Origin: Calonectria ilicicola
Lineage: Eukaryota > Ascomycota > Sordariomycetes > Hypocreales > Nectriaceae
NCBI GenBank assembly: GCA_020809705.1
Contig: CP085830.1
Location: 3,286,001 to 3,350,000 of the forward strand
Direction of reading: 5' to 3'
DNA length: 64,000 nt
The notes beneath the pieces were generated by a model. The model saw only the letters and a program-made list of their open reading frames with translations. It did not search any database and had not been told where the DNA came from. The position numbers were made by a program, and so were the translations under genes. Shown piece by piece: positions 35,050 through 45,998 of this stretch (its first letter is position 1; each line of letters opens with the position of its first letter).

Positions 35050-37749
35050 GGTGAAGGATGGGTTCTAGTATTCGTAGCAACTGAATGCGATATCGCGAGA
35101 TCGTCGGCGATTGATAAACGGTCGAGGGAGGGGAGGAACGAGGTGTTGATGTGAGTGTTGTCTGGCGCCTGGGGTACGTCAACGATCGCCGGTGGTTGTC
35201 GTCAATCAGGTTGGCTCAGCTCGGCTCAGCCCAATGCAAAGCCGCAGCAGCGAGGGTTTTGAGCAGGGTGAGGAAAACGAATGGCGAGAGTGGAGGCCGC
35301 CCAAATCGGCAGTGATAGAGCAAGTCGTGGTGGATGTCGTCCAAAAGAACAAGTCAAGTCGCAGGCTGGAAAGGAAAGGGGCAAGGGGAGGTTAAGAAGA
35401 AGGTTTGTTGTTTGCGGCTATGGCTCTTTGGCTGGATCAACTTTGGCTTTTGGGGAGTTGGGCCTGGAAGCTGTGCTGGGCTTGGCTGGGGGTGCCCTAG
35501 AAACAAATCGAAAACGAAACGTTCCCTGGTCAGCAGCGCCGCTGCGGCTCCTTTTTTTCCCTCTCTTGTCTGGTTGTGACGAAATCCGGGCGTGCGTCCA
35601 CCACCACCACTTTGTTACTACAGCACCTACATGCACGCTGCATCTATTAATGCTACCTCCCTCATGCTTGTCCAGTCGATGTCTCCCCGCAGCTTTTGGG
35701 TTTAGCCTAGGGCCACGGCGGCGGCTCACTCGGTAGGCCACGGCAAGTCTGCCTTCCAGCAAGCAGACCAGCCCATTGAGCGCCTCGCAATGTCCCGATG
35801 ATGCTACTGGCCGCCTAGTGGGTAAGCAGCTGGGGGCCAGACGCCGCCCCCTCTTTCAGCGCTGACACGGCGTGGAGGGGGATGAGACAGTGAGACAGCG
35901 CACCGAGACGCCAGCTGCAGCGATAGTGAAGGGCTGCAAGCCAACTAGTGAGCACTACAGCGCTTGTGCCGCCCGATGTGCCTCATAGCTCAAGGACGGG
36001 CAGCAGCAGCTGTTTGCCCTGCAGTGCCCCCCCCTAGGCGGTCCTAGGTGGTGCCCACTCTGCCCACTCGCCCAGCAGCGCCTCGTCCTCTGCTGCACGG
36101 CCACACAGCGCCGCCAATCATGTCGGGCCCCATGTGTGGGGCTGAACCGATAGAGCCCTTGGCGTGCTCCATCTTCACCCGCATCTTGGGACACGCCTTG
36201 CCTTATTCGCGTACACTGTCGTCAGCTGCGCGGCTGATGGTTCCCCGGCCCGCCTCTTGTGACGTTCGTTGTTGTGCAGACGGAGCCTGGCAACGCTGCC
36301 GCACAACCGCCGCCTGTCTTCGGATTCGGATGCATACGGCGCCCGTGGCCAGGTGACGTGGATTCTTGCTTTTCAATACGATGTGCTGACTGCAGAGGGA
36401 AAACCCGTCGTCGTCAGTTTGTGAAAGACCATGACGTCTGACCCGCCCAACCGGGTCCCCCCCCTTCACAAAGTCAACTGCCGTTGACCCAGCAATACGC
36501 TCATGACAGCTCACGACCCATTTCCGATGCTTCCTTCGCCTTTGCTCTCGGTACCGGGGTTTAAGTCGTCTCGTCTCGCTATCCAAAGGCCCATTCGCTA
36601 TTCTTTCCCTTGCGTCTGACCTCAAAGGGCAATCAATATACAAACATGCCCTGTAACGTGAAAGAAAAAAACACATACCCCACCACTGTAACAATAGGTC
36701 TGATTGTCATTGACAGCAACCGAGATGGCTTGCCCCAGATACCACACAGATTGTCGTTCTTCACAATATCAGCCCACAGGCACAGCCGTCCAAGTACCCA
36801 GCCAATCGTCACATGCGATCGCCAATGCCGTTGTCGATTTAAGGAAGTGGGTGGCCACGGTTGCAAGAATTAATTAAGCAACGGCGATCGGTAATTATTT
36901 CGCCGGTTCAAAAACTGGTTCAAATTCAAACTTGTCTGGGGTTCATTCGTCTTCCACTTCTACCTAGGTGGGTCCGTCGTATTCAAAGGCACCCATGTTT
37001 CACGAGACGTAGACGAAGCGGTCCTTTGAATTTCAGGTGCTGTTACTGCCCAGACCTGGTCAGCATTTGATTGGGAAGAATGCTAAAATGCAGATCATAT
37101 TCCGTAACTCCCGCCCTGTCACTTTGTTTTTTTTTTTTCCGAGAGCCGGATCAACAACGTTTCGCTTATTTTTTCTGTTATTATTGATATATTTATTATT
37201 ATTTTAACACGTATTCGAGGCCATTGATGATTACTGCTAGAGAGCAAGTCCACGCTTGCCGAAACTATCACCAAAGTCCCATCTTCGTGGCGTCTCTTCC
37301 GCTGACAATCCGAAGCCTCAATATGCAGCCAGGATACAAACACACGCAATCATTAAACCATATCGTAAGCTCATTCTGAGACCTGAGATATTTGCCACCA
37401 GGGCACGTAGTCAAATGTCCCTCATGATTTCGCCACACTATTTATGAACTACATGCTCAAAGGCATCCTAATATGTATTTTTTTTATAACTTGGGAGAGC
37501 TTTCGCTCAGTCTGCGCAAACGAGTCAATCACATGTCTTCCAAAGAAAACCATGCAAGGGGTCCGCATTTAAAGTCGCATGCTGACGCACAGGAACAATA
37601 CAACCATAAGAATAACAATAAATAAGTCACAAGAATTAAGGATTTGAGTATTTTATATTATTCGCTAAGACAACCGCATATGCTTAGTCTTAGGATTAAA
37701 TATAAGAAAGTGCTTCCCTTTGGATCAGAACGCTTTGCACAAGCCCCTC
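35050..37749. other. Intergenic, 2.7 kb
   Basis: 35050-36650 is GC-rich promoter-like sequence upstream of the MARVEL gene; short ORFs overlap on both strands and are not supported. From about 36650 the sequence becomes AT-rich towards the accessory cluster. No RNA gene or mobile element recognised. Confidence 0.5.
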
Positions 37750-39357
37750 TCAATTTCTAGTCTGCTCCTTTGTAAACAACTCTCCCTCAACTGGCAATTC
37801 CTGGTCGTGCCTCCACCGGAGCCCAGTAACCTCAGATTCAGTATTGCCAAACTCAAATTTTACAATGAAGTAATCTTCGCAGAAGTGCCCAGTCAAGCGA
37901 CCAAGCATTGCGGACTCGTCATGCGTTAGACCCCAATAAAAGCCGTTGATCTGGTGTGGGCCGAGAGCAAATGTATCCGCCGCTCGCCCCATGAATGAAA
38001 TATGGAGGGTATTCGATTCATCGGCATAAGTGATGTCGATGAAGAAGTTGTGGAGGCGGTTCCAATATCGCCCAGCGTAGGATTTCAGCGGAACAATGGG
38101 CTGTGTGGCACTTCTTCCCCCGAAAACCTTCTGCTGGATCTCGTCGTACTTCTCGAGCCTGACTTCCGCTTGACGGCGTGCCACTTTCTCGTAGTCATTC
38201 ATGTTTTTAAGATTGTCAAACACCGCCTCGATAAGAAGCTCCGCAACCCACCGAGATCCATCGCTCAGGGCCAGAGAGTTGGTGAGGACCACCACACCGC
38301 TACCAGTCTCCGGGAAGATGGCACCATACGAGCCAAACCCAGGAAGCAACCCCGAGTGGTGCAATGCCAGACGTGACTTTGAGCCCGCACCTACAACTGG
38401 CTGAACGGGCGCTCTGTTGCTATAGAGACCTAGAATAGCCGGAAGTTCCGATCGAACCCAACCTAGAGCATATGATCGCTCTCTTACGGTAGTCGATGGC
38501 ACCAACACATGCCCTCGTAAAAGAGTCATCACATCCTTGAGGGGATTGTCATAGTCTGTATCAGGAGTCTCCCCCTTGACGATGAGTTCCTCCTTACTGA
38601 GAGCGTAATTATATGCCGAGTACAACCTCAATAAGTCATTGAGCGAGCTTCTAATACCCCAGCCTGGACCCATGAGAATATCGTCCCTAAGTGGGGGTGG
38701 ACTAATGCGAACAATAGAAGCATTCCTGAGAGCGGCATACGGCAATGCTTCATTCTCCGCAGAATATCCAAAGTAGTAGGTTCTGCTCAACCCCAAAGGT
38801 GCTAGGAGGCGTTTGTAAAGATTTTCGCTGAAAGTAGCACCGGTCAATCTTTCAATCACTTGGCCGAGGATCTCATATCCAAAGTAATTGTAGTTCAAGC
38901 CAGTTCGGAATGAGTGTGAGGCTAGAGAAGAATTGAACACGGAGAGGGCTTGTGAACGAGACAAGAAAGGGTCATTATTGGATGCGAGCCAGAGCGAGTC
39001 GAGGGGGGCCACTCCGGTTCTATGAGAGAGGAAGTCTGCAATGGTGGCATTACCGTATTCATCAGCGCGGTTGAATTCAGGTAGAATCGTACGCAGCGGA
39101 GTGTCCCACGACGAGAGCTTTCCGTCATGGATCAGCGATGACAAAAGAGCACTAGTAAAGGCATTGCTTAAAGAACCGATGAAGAAAGTAGTGTCGGCAT
39201 CAATTGGGACGCGATTTTCCACATCAGCAAACCCGAATGAGCCCGTGTGAATGACTTCATTTTTATGTAAAACTCCATACGCAATGCCTGGAATTCCTGA
39301 GATGTTGCAAATACTTTGGATGAGGGGCCCAATTGTCGTGAAATTCACTGGATGCAT
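37750..39357 (-). CDS. Beta-lactamase/transpeptidase-fold protein with altered active site
   Basis: Single exon, 535 aa. The overall order matches PF00144 (class C beta-lactamase, esterase and LovD-like proteins): PGIAYGVLHKNEVIHTGSFG, FFIGSLSNAFT, DFLSHRTGV, YNYFGYEILGQVIERLTG, GPGWGIRSSLNDLLR, HHSGLLPGFGSYGAIF and VVLTNS. The nucleophile Ser62 is kept, but the SxxK lysine is Asn65 (codon AAT). The YxN motif reads Tyr156-Asn157-Tyr158. The third motif is His334-Ser335-Gly336, acceptable for the family. No signal peptide, so probably intracellular. With the general-base lysine missing, ordinary Ser-Lys catalysis is doubtful; it may be a pseudoenzyme or use another mechanism. It is the first gene of a four-gene minus-strand run. 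Confidence 0.85.
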   Translation of the reverse strand: MHPVNFTTIGPLIQSICNISGIPGIAYGVLHKNEVIHTGSFGFADVENRVPIDADTTFFIGSLSNAFTSALLSSLIHDGKLSSWDTPLRTILPEFNRADEYGNATIADFLSHRTGVAPLDSLWLASNNDPFLSRSQALSVFNSSLASHSFRTGLNYNYFGYEILGQVIERLTGATFSENLYKRLLAPLGLSRTYYFGYSAENEALPYAALRNASIVRISPPPLRDDILMGPGWGIRSSLNDLLRLYSAYNYALSKEELIVKGETPDTDYDNPLKDVMTLLRGHVLVPSTTVRERSYALGWVRSELPAILGLYSNRAPVQPVVGAGSKSRLALHHSGLLPGFGSYGAIFPETGSGVVVLTNSLALSDGSRWVAELLIEAVFDNLKNMNDYEKVARRQAEVRLEKYDEIQQKVFGGRSATQPIVPLKSYAGRYWNRLHNFFIDITYADESNTLHISFMGRAADTFALGPHQINGFYWGLTHDESAMLGRLTGHFCEDYFIVKFEFGNTESEVTGLRWRHDQELPVEGELFTKEQTRN

Positions 39358-40214
39358 TTTGAGGGGCTAGTTGATAGATGAGCGAATACAGAATAAGACC
39401 AAAAATTGACATAAATAATGGATGTCTTGTTATTCATATATGGCTCCTCGTGTTGCATAGTAGCGGCAAAACCTAGGTGTTCGTTTATGAGGGCAAAAGA
39501 ATCCGCAAAAAGAAAATGCCAAATGAGCAAGGTTCAATATTATGATGTCTTGGATCAACCTCGCTCCTCGTCTTCTTTTTCCCCGTTCAAAGTCTACCGA
39601 TGCACGATTTGTAGGTGTACCAAATCCCCGTGGCTCTTGTTTTCAGTCGGCATGATAATGATGCAGGACGAGCGTTAGATGTTTAAAAAGCCGATGAACT
39701 TTGCCCTCGATTACGACATACCCATGCCAACATCATAAAGTATAAAATAAAACGTCTTGTGAAGGATGGTCCCGTCTAGCTTTCACTATTGCTCGGGTGG
39801 CCAACTTGATCCATCAGTTAGGTCTTGACAAAAATGGGACACGGCTGTTTTAATCACAAATTCTGGGCCAAATGAGATGTTATTAATTCTTTCAAATTTA
39901 GGGAAGCTTTAATTGAATTGATTTCGTTCGTGCACTAAATATTCCTCTCATATGATGAGGCACAACCAGGATCCAAAACGGCTTTTTTAAATTTTCAGCT
40001 CGCAGGGCAAAAGTCAATGTGCATAACCATGATAACACAGGGGTGTATTTAGTTCGTTTCTATCTAAAATACAAGCAGTAATCCCAGCCAAGATTTCCCC
40101 TGGGAATACCAGAGCCACAGTAGTGGCAGATACAATCAGCAGAGGTCCCGGATATCAGACTGACCCGCAGCCCTTAATGCAATCCATAACTCGCTTTTAT
40201 TCATAAAAGCGCCC
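39358..40214. other. AT-rich spacer in the accessory cluster
   Basis: Promoter of the beta-lactamase-fold gene and 3' region of the secreted protein gene. No gene seen. Confidence 0.55.
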
Positions 40215-41087
40215 TTATATCATCAAAGCCAAAGGTAAAATCAATGCTGCGCCCGGTCCATTCACTCGCCTATTCACGCCCCCTTCTTTAAGTGTATCCT
40301 CCGTTGATCTGGGCGTTGTGCGCTGTTTTGGCGGCGTCGCAGAGGCAAGTGTGGTGCTGCTTTCCTCAGAGATTCTGTCAAGATCTGTACCCCTTTCTTC
40401 ACTTATACCGTATGATCGATAGTTTGAACGGTTCATTCTGGAGGCTCGCTTCCTGGTGGCTGTACCCACTGTACTGTCGCCTCTCCTCACGGTCAAAGCA
40501 GTTTCCTCCTTAGCGCCGTCTTCGCCGTGGCTCTTTTCAAGAATGCCAGTTTCTCTAGCCATAGTAGAAGTTGAGACTGGGGAAATACTGCTTTCACTGG
40601 TGATGGTAGCTTCTGGTGCGTCAGTTTCCAATGCCTCGTTGCGCACAGGAATGCTCTGTCGGTATGGAAGAGCCCCGCGTGGGTAAGTCATAGTCGCAGA
40701 TACGGGCTCATCTCCACATATTCTGCATGATCTTAAAGATGTAATGAACCCATAGGGGAAAAGGGTTGGAGTGGGCATTTCTGGTAGAGTAGACATGCCA
40801 GGATACAGCTCCTTGATAGGATATTCCCATTTTGCTGTGCCGTTAGGGTAAAACACATCAAAGGTTGCCGTGTACTCGTGAGTAAATGTACGTTCTTTGC
40901 ATCCGCAATCTTTGCACTCTGGTATTGTGATAGTCCAAGCGCTATCAGGGCCTTGTGTCGGTTTAGGCGGGCCAAAGCTGGTAGGAGTGGTGCTGAAGCA
41001 TTCTGTCACCGTCCTCGTTGTATAGATGTATTTTTGTGCGGCGGCGTCGGTCGCCAAAATTGAGGCCGCAATCATGGAGGTCTTCAT
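40215..41087 (-). CDS. Secreted, possibly GPI-anchored protein of unknown function
   Basis: Single exon, 290 aa. The N-terminus (MKTSMIAASILATDAAAQKY) is a probable signal peptide cut near residue 18. The mature N-terminal half is Tyr/Thr/Pro-rich with paired cysteines (ECKDCGCKERTF, SCRICGDEP) and a glycosylation site in YPNGTAKW. The second half is Ser/Thr/Glu/Arg-rich and looks disordered. The C-terminus ends VNGPGAALILPLALMI, a small residue before a short hydrophobic tail, compatible with GPI attachment though short. This plan is common in fungal cell-wall or surface proteins. I do not recognise a named family. Confidence 0.7.
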   Translation of the reverse strand: MKTSMIAASILATDAAAQKYIYTTRTVTECFSTTPTSFGPPKPTQGPDSAWTITIPECKDCGCKERTFTHEYTATFDVFYPNGTAKWEYPIKELYPGMSTLPEMPTPTLFPYGFITSLRSCRICGDEPVSATMTYPRGALPYRQSIPVRNEALETDAPEATITSESSISPVSTSTMARETGILEKSHGEDGAKEETALTVRRGDSTVGTATRKRASRMNRSNYRSYGISEERGTDLDRISEESSTTLASATPPKQRTTPRSTEDTLKEGGVNRRVNGPGAALILPLALMI

Positions 41088-42200
41088 TTTTAGAAATTTG
41101 AAGTGAGATGAATCGTGGTCTAAGACTGCAGAGGGGCTTTGGTGAGATAGGATGCAGACTCATTATATCCATTTGCAAGATGTACACTGCTTTCATCGCA
41201 TCATACTTCTCGTCATAGAAGAAGCAATGGCATGGAGATCCTTGCACAAGCATTTGGATGCATCGCCAGGTGATTGGGTGCTACTCAAACTCCATCGCAT
41301 AGAAACGGCTAACAGCATGAAAACGTCCGCCATCAAAATCGTCTACTCCGAGCCACCAAATCAGAAGCGGCTTATCCGCCACTCAGGGGCATGAACTTTG
41401 GTTCAGCTAGGTCCAGCCCAGATCATTACTTGTATATGGTGGCTTAACTCTAATCACCATCGTGCTAAATATCTTGTCTCGAAATCACGTTTGGGCATAT
41501 TCGTCTCTTAAGAGGCTGTTCTGGGCAGGCTAGTGTGGTGTAAGTGGAACCATTGTAGACAATGTCTTGAATCCATATGCAAGAGACATTGATAGGCTCT
41601 GTTCCCGGATATATCGTGATGCTTTCATACAATGAAGCCTCTTTCCAAGTGCAGTGCATTGTAAATCATTGCTACCGAAGAACAAAACGACCTAGTGGTG
41701 AGGTTTCTAATCCACCTTCTCGAGGTAAATCTGCCGTTCAAGTGGAAAGTTTTCGATCATGTTTCAAACAAACAAATTTGCTGTTAATTTCCACGTCATT
41801 AAATCCGTCCTCTCTAGTCTATTGACTTAGATGAAAAACTCGTCCAAGTATCCCAGCCAACCCAGTTCGGATTGACGATCTAAATCATCACCACCCTACT
41901 TCCACTCGCGACATTCCAAGAATCCGTAAACAGCCCCACAACAGTTATCGAAGTATCGCAGAGTGATCATAAAACTTATCCTGAAAAGCTCGTATTGGGC
42001 AATGTAGTCCATAGAGAGTGACTATTCCTATACATCACAATAATGCCAGGTGGTTTATTCCATAGCCACAACTCTAAAGTTCGATTTCCAGATTTAATTT
42101 TATTACTAGAAATACAATTACCGTCATTCCGTTATTCCCAGCGCGTTTCTACCTTGTATAATCATTACCGATTTCGCATCAATGATTAATCTGATAGTTC
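41088..42200. other. AT-rich spacer in the accessory cluster
   Basis: Upstream of the secreted protein gene and 3' of the acyltransferase-like gene. Short ORFs only, none recognisable. Confidence 0.5.
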
Positions 42201-43794
42201 CTAATCCTCGTCGAAATCCTCACTGGGCTCAATCCAAGATTCCCGGTCTAGGTCATCGAGGATGTGATCCAGATCCTCGCCGTCCAGGCAGAGACAGATA
42301 TTCCAAGGCTTAAAGCCAGAGTACTCTCCTTTTCGAGGCAATAAAATGACTCTGCCCTCTTGCAGAGTATCGCTGCATGGGAAAAAGCAAGGATGGGAGT
42401 CCGCGACATACGGTAAATGGGATTCACAACGTCCACCAAAACAAGTCCAGTCCTCAAATACAAGACCTTTAGTGCTCCGTTTTAGTGCTCGTTCATAGGC
42501 AGTCCGCTCTTCTTCGGGGTCAGTTGTTCGCTTGAGCGTCGATAATTGGTGAAGAGAGCTGGTGCCAAAACCTTGCAGGGCATGCCGAAGGAGTTGCGCG
42601 CCCAAAAGCACCCCGTCTAAAAGTATGTGCTTTGGGATATAGTCTGGAAGATCGTCAGATGTCTGGATTAGGCTGGAGAGGTCACACTCGGCGACCACAG
42701 TTCCAGTCGAGTTCCCGCAATACTCGGGATCATTGCTGCGCAGCGAACGTGTATGAAGACCCCCTGGGAACGAATAGTTGACTCGACATATGTCACCAGA
42801 CACAACTTTGTCGTTTTTGAAGCGTGCCCGCATTATCAGAACCCATACGAAGGCAAGGACAGCGTCCTCATACAGCACCACACCGTCTTCATCATCTTGA
42901 TACTTGAGGTCAGTTACCTCTCTGAATATTATTTGTACGGCTTCTTGGGGGAGGCTGATGATGTGAAATCTGAGCTGCTGGCGAGGGGTAGGAGCTTGAA
43001 TTGCATCGGAACTCCAGTCGTAACAAGGAAACAAATTAAGGTCTGGTTCGCCTTCAACAGGGTCGGGAATAGCACGGCAGTCAGCTAGACAAGATCAGCT
43101 ATCTCATTCGATCCCGAAACGAATTGGTGGGCGAACCTTCACCTATCCTTGGACAAGCGCTTTTTTGGCTTTCAAAGAACTTGGTAAAAAAGTTCCGTAT
43201 AGCCTCTCCGTCAAATAATATCTCAGCAAAAGCAAAGCCGAGAACAAGGTTGTCATTAACAAGAGAAATCTTGATGGTTACTGGAGGAAAACGATCGCCC
43301 TGTTGAGGATCTTGCTCCCAGACAAAACGACCCCTGTCGAAATTTGTCACGGCCAAGTGATAGCCATAGTCTTGAAGGGGTTCCCAGTTCTCGGGAGGTA
43401 TTCCCATTGTAACCAGCTGCTCAACTTGCTGTTCATCCAATAATTTTTTATAGTGCAACTCAATCTTTGCCGGGTCATCATCTGAGGGCTTGAAACAACC
43501 GGCGAGAAATGGCCAGTGTTGGAATGTGTGGAACAATGCCTTCTTCACATCTTTCATCACCTCCCGGAACTGCAATGGCAGGATCCCGTCCAGTCGGTTC
43601 CAGGGCACAACCACGGCAATTCGGTTGTAGCATCGAGGTGCACGCTGTTCTATCGGTGAGAGCTCCAGGGTAAGGGGAGTGTCATCGTCGGGCGGTGGGC
43701 TGTCAGCGAGCGCAGGCGCAGTATGCTCGCTCGATTGAGAACCATCTTCGTGGCCAGAGTCGTCGGTCATATCGACCTCTCTGTTGTCGGCCAT
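42201..43794 (-). CDS. BAHD/trichothecene-acetyltransferase-like protein lacking catalytic His
   Basis: Two exons, 43794-43143 and 43084-42201, 511 aa. The donor is either GTGAAG at 43142 or GTTCGC at 43136; both keep phase 1. The acceptor is TCTAG at 43085. After an acidic, Ser-rich N-terminus (about 45 residues), the fold follows fungal PF02458 acyltransferases: ALFHTFQHWPFLAGCF, PVTIKISLVNDNLVLGFAFAEILFDGEAI, IPDPVEGEPDLNLFPCYDW, LAFVWVLIMRAR, RVNYSFPGG and GRVILLPRKG. The HxxxD motif at residues 191-195 reads EILFD, so the catalytic His is Glu. The DFGWG structural motif is also poor (FEDWTCFGG). Acyl transfer from CoA is therefore uncertain. It lies between a secreted protein and a transporter gene. 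Confidence 0.82.
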
Positions 43795-44206
43795 GGGGAC
43801 TCAAGGTGCCAAACAAATGTTGATAGGAAGTAGCTTAGTGCTATTCAACGCAGTCGCGTGCGGTAGACGTAAAATATCGGTACCAAGAAGTCAAAAGCAA
43901 GCATGGGACTGTGGAGCGAAAAGAAAAGAAAAAAAAAAGTAGCCAGAAGTCTGGTTATGTAGTAACTACATTACTATTGAATGAAAAGCGCGGACCTTTC
44001 CTTCACCCAGAATGTTGTTGTCGCAAATGACAGGGTAGCTGCATCTCAGGTGTTTGTTTACGATGAACAAACAAAGCGCAGCAACGACCCAATCTGTCAC
44101 CTGACAACAACTGGGATCGGTTTTCTAACTAGCATATTTGCATAATTTGCTCTCAGATCTTGTACATATTCTACCAAATGCACATTTTGCACCATAGACA
44201 CCAGCC
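43795..44206. other. Spacer between acyltransferase-like and transporter genes
   Basis: About 400 bases: promoter of the acyltransferase-like gene and 3' UTR of the transporter, both on the minus strand. Includes an A-rich run near 43920. No gene seen. Confidence 0.6.
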
Positions 44207-45998
44207 TCAACGCCTCTCAAGGGTTGAATGAAGAGTATGTTGCCGCATAAAACAAATTGAAACAAGGCCCAAAACTGAAAGGCCCACGAGCGTCCACCAG
44301 ACACCCAGAAACGCCTGCATAAAACATTTGATAACTCCTTCATACCAGCCCTCGGGAAGGTGCTTCAGCGCATCAAGACTATCTCTGATTTGGTGAATTC
44401 GATCAGCAGCGTTGGGTTGGTCGCCAAATTTCTTCCAGAGTTCTTTGACAAGAGTATTTTGGTAAATTGCAGATGCAATCGTGAGACCCAAGGTGGCGCC
44501 TAGAGTTCGGAAAAGATCTATAAAATAATTAGAGGAATGCCCAAGTTTCCGAAATGCACCAAACAAACATGTACTTACAACTGGCAGACGTAACGACGGC
44601 CTGATGGGAGTGTTCCACAGAAGCAATACAGGCTAGCAGTGTAGTATTGAGCTGTATTCCGTAGCCACCCCCGGCTAACAAAAATCCTACTGTAGCCAAC
44701 CAAAACTGCGAGCGTTCATCCATAAATGTGAAAAGTGACGTGCCTATCACCATCATGATGAGGCCCGAGATGGCTACTCCCATATATCGTCCGGTCCTGG
44801 CAATAATGAAGCCAGACCCTAGGGTGCTAACCGAAACACCAATTTGAGCAGGGAGTAGTTGTATTCCTGCCCGAGTAGCACTGTACCCGAGGACTTGAAT
44901 ATATAAGGGAACATAGTACATGCCGGAGACGACAACCATTGCGCTCCAGAGGTTGGTGATGCAAGCGGAAATTACTGTGCGGTCGAGAAGTAAACGAACA
45001 GGGACAATTGGCTGTCGAGCTCTGCTCTCCCAGACCCAGAAGCCGCAGAAAAATATGATTGATAAGGGAATTGTAGTGAGCGGAAGAGGGTGCAACCACG
45101 GGACTGTGTTGCCCCCTGCATTGACTCCCACAAGGAATAGGATGAGAAATGACGATGTCAAAAAGACTCCCCCAAAATCGATGCGGGCGAGGTATGACTT
45201 GTTCGATTGCTTGGGCGGGATTTTGACTAGGGTCCCAACAGCAACGGCAGCGAGGAGAACTGGAGGCGCCTGAACCAAAAACGCCAACCTCCAGCCGAGC
45301 TTTGTGTGATCGTTGATCAACCCACCAAATACACCGCCCAACATGGATCCGGACCCGAAGGCCAGATTTCCAATCCCTTGAACGATGCCTCTTTGCCGAA
45401 GCGGAATCATGTCTGAGGCAAGGAAAGTTGTGATGCTAAAGATGCCCCCGCCACCAAGACCCGAGACGATTCGACCAATAATCATGGCAGTTTCGGTTTT
45501 GGAGATGCCGCAGATGATATTTCCAATAGCAAACGTGACCAAGCACACAACGAGCCCAGGGCCACGTCCAAAAATGTCCGTCAGGCGGCCAGAGAGTGGC
45601 TGAACGGCTGAGCTGGAGATGAGGTAGGATGTGGCAAGCCATGAGAGGAGGCTCATAGAATTAAATTCGCTTGAAATGGCTGGTATAAGGGTCGCAACGA
45701 TGGATGTGTCGATAGCGGCGAGAAAGACGCCAACGAAGGCTGAACCCAGAATGAGCGACAGTCTTGCGAATGATGTTTCTTTAAAGATAATCGTTACTTC
45801 ATCATCTTCTTCCTCCTCCTGCTCCTCCTGAGGTGCATTTGGCACCCCGCTTTGATCTTCAGTGGTTGATGAGGATGCACGCCGGCGTCGGTTATTTTGA
45901 TCCGTCGACTTGAGCAAGGGCGTATGCTCGTCATTCTCCGCCTGCTGTTGCTCCTCGTCATCACGCTCATGCGCGCTACCGTTCCCGTTTTCAGGCAT
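44207..45998 (-). CDS. MFS transporter, vacuolar basic-amino-acid/multidrug type (Vba/Fnx1-like)
   Basis: Two exons, 45998-44579 and 44517-44207 (61 nt intron GTAAGT...TATAG, phase 1), 576 aa. The ~75-residue cytosolic N-terminus is very acidic and carries ENDEHTPLL, an acidic dileucine motif ([DE]xxxLL, residues 24-29) of the kind that sends Vba/Fnx1 proteins to the vacuole. Then come AAIDTSIVATLIPAI (TM1), GRLTDIFGRGPGL (MFS motif A between TM2 and TM3), IGRIVSGLGGGGI, and about 12-14 hydrophobic segments ending in LVGLSVLGLVSICF. Proton-coupled uptake of basic amino acids into the vacuole is the Vba/Fnx1 role; drug or metabolite export is the alternative given the neighbours. Confidence 0.87.
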
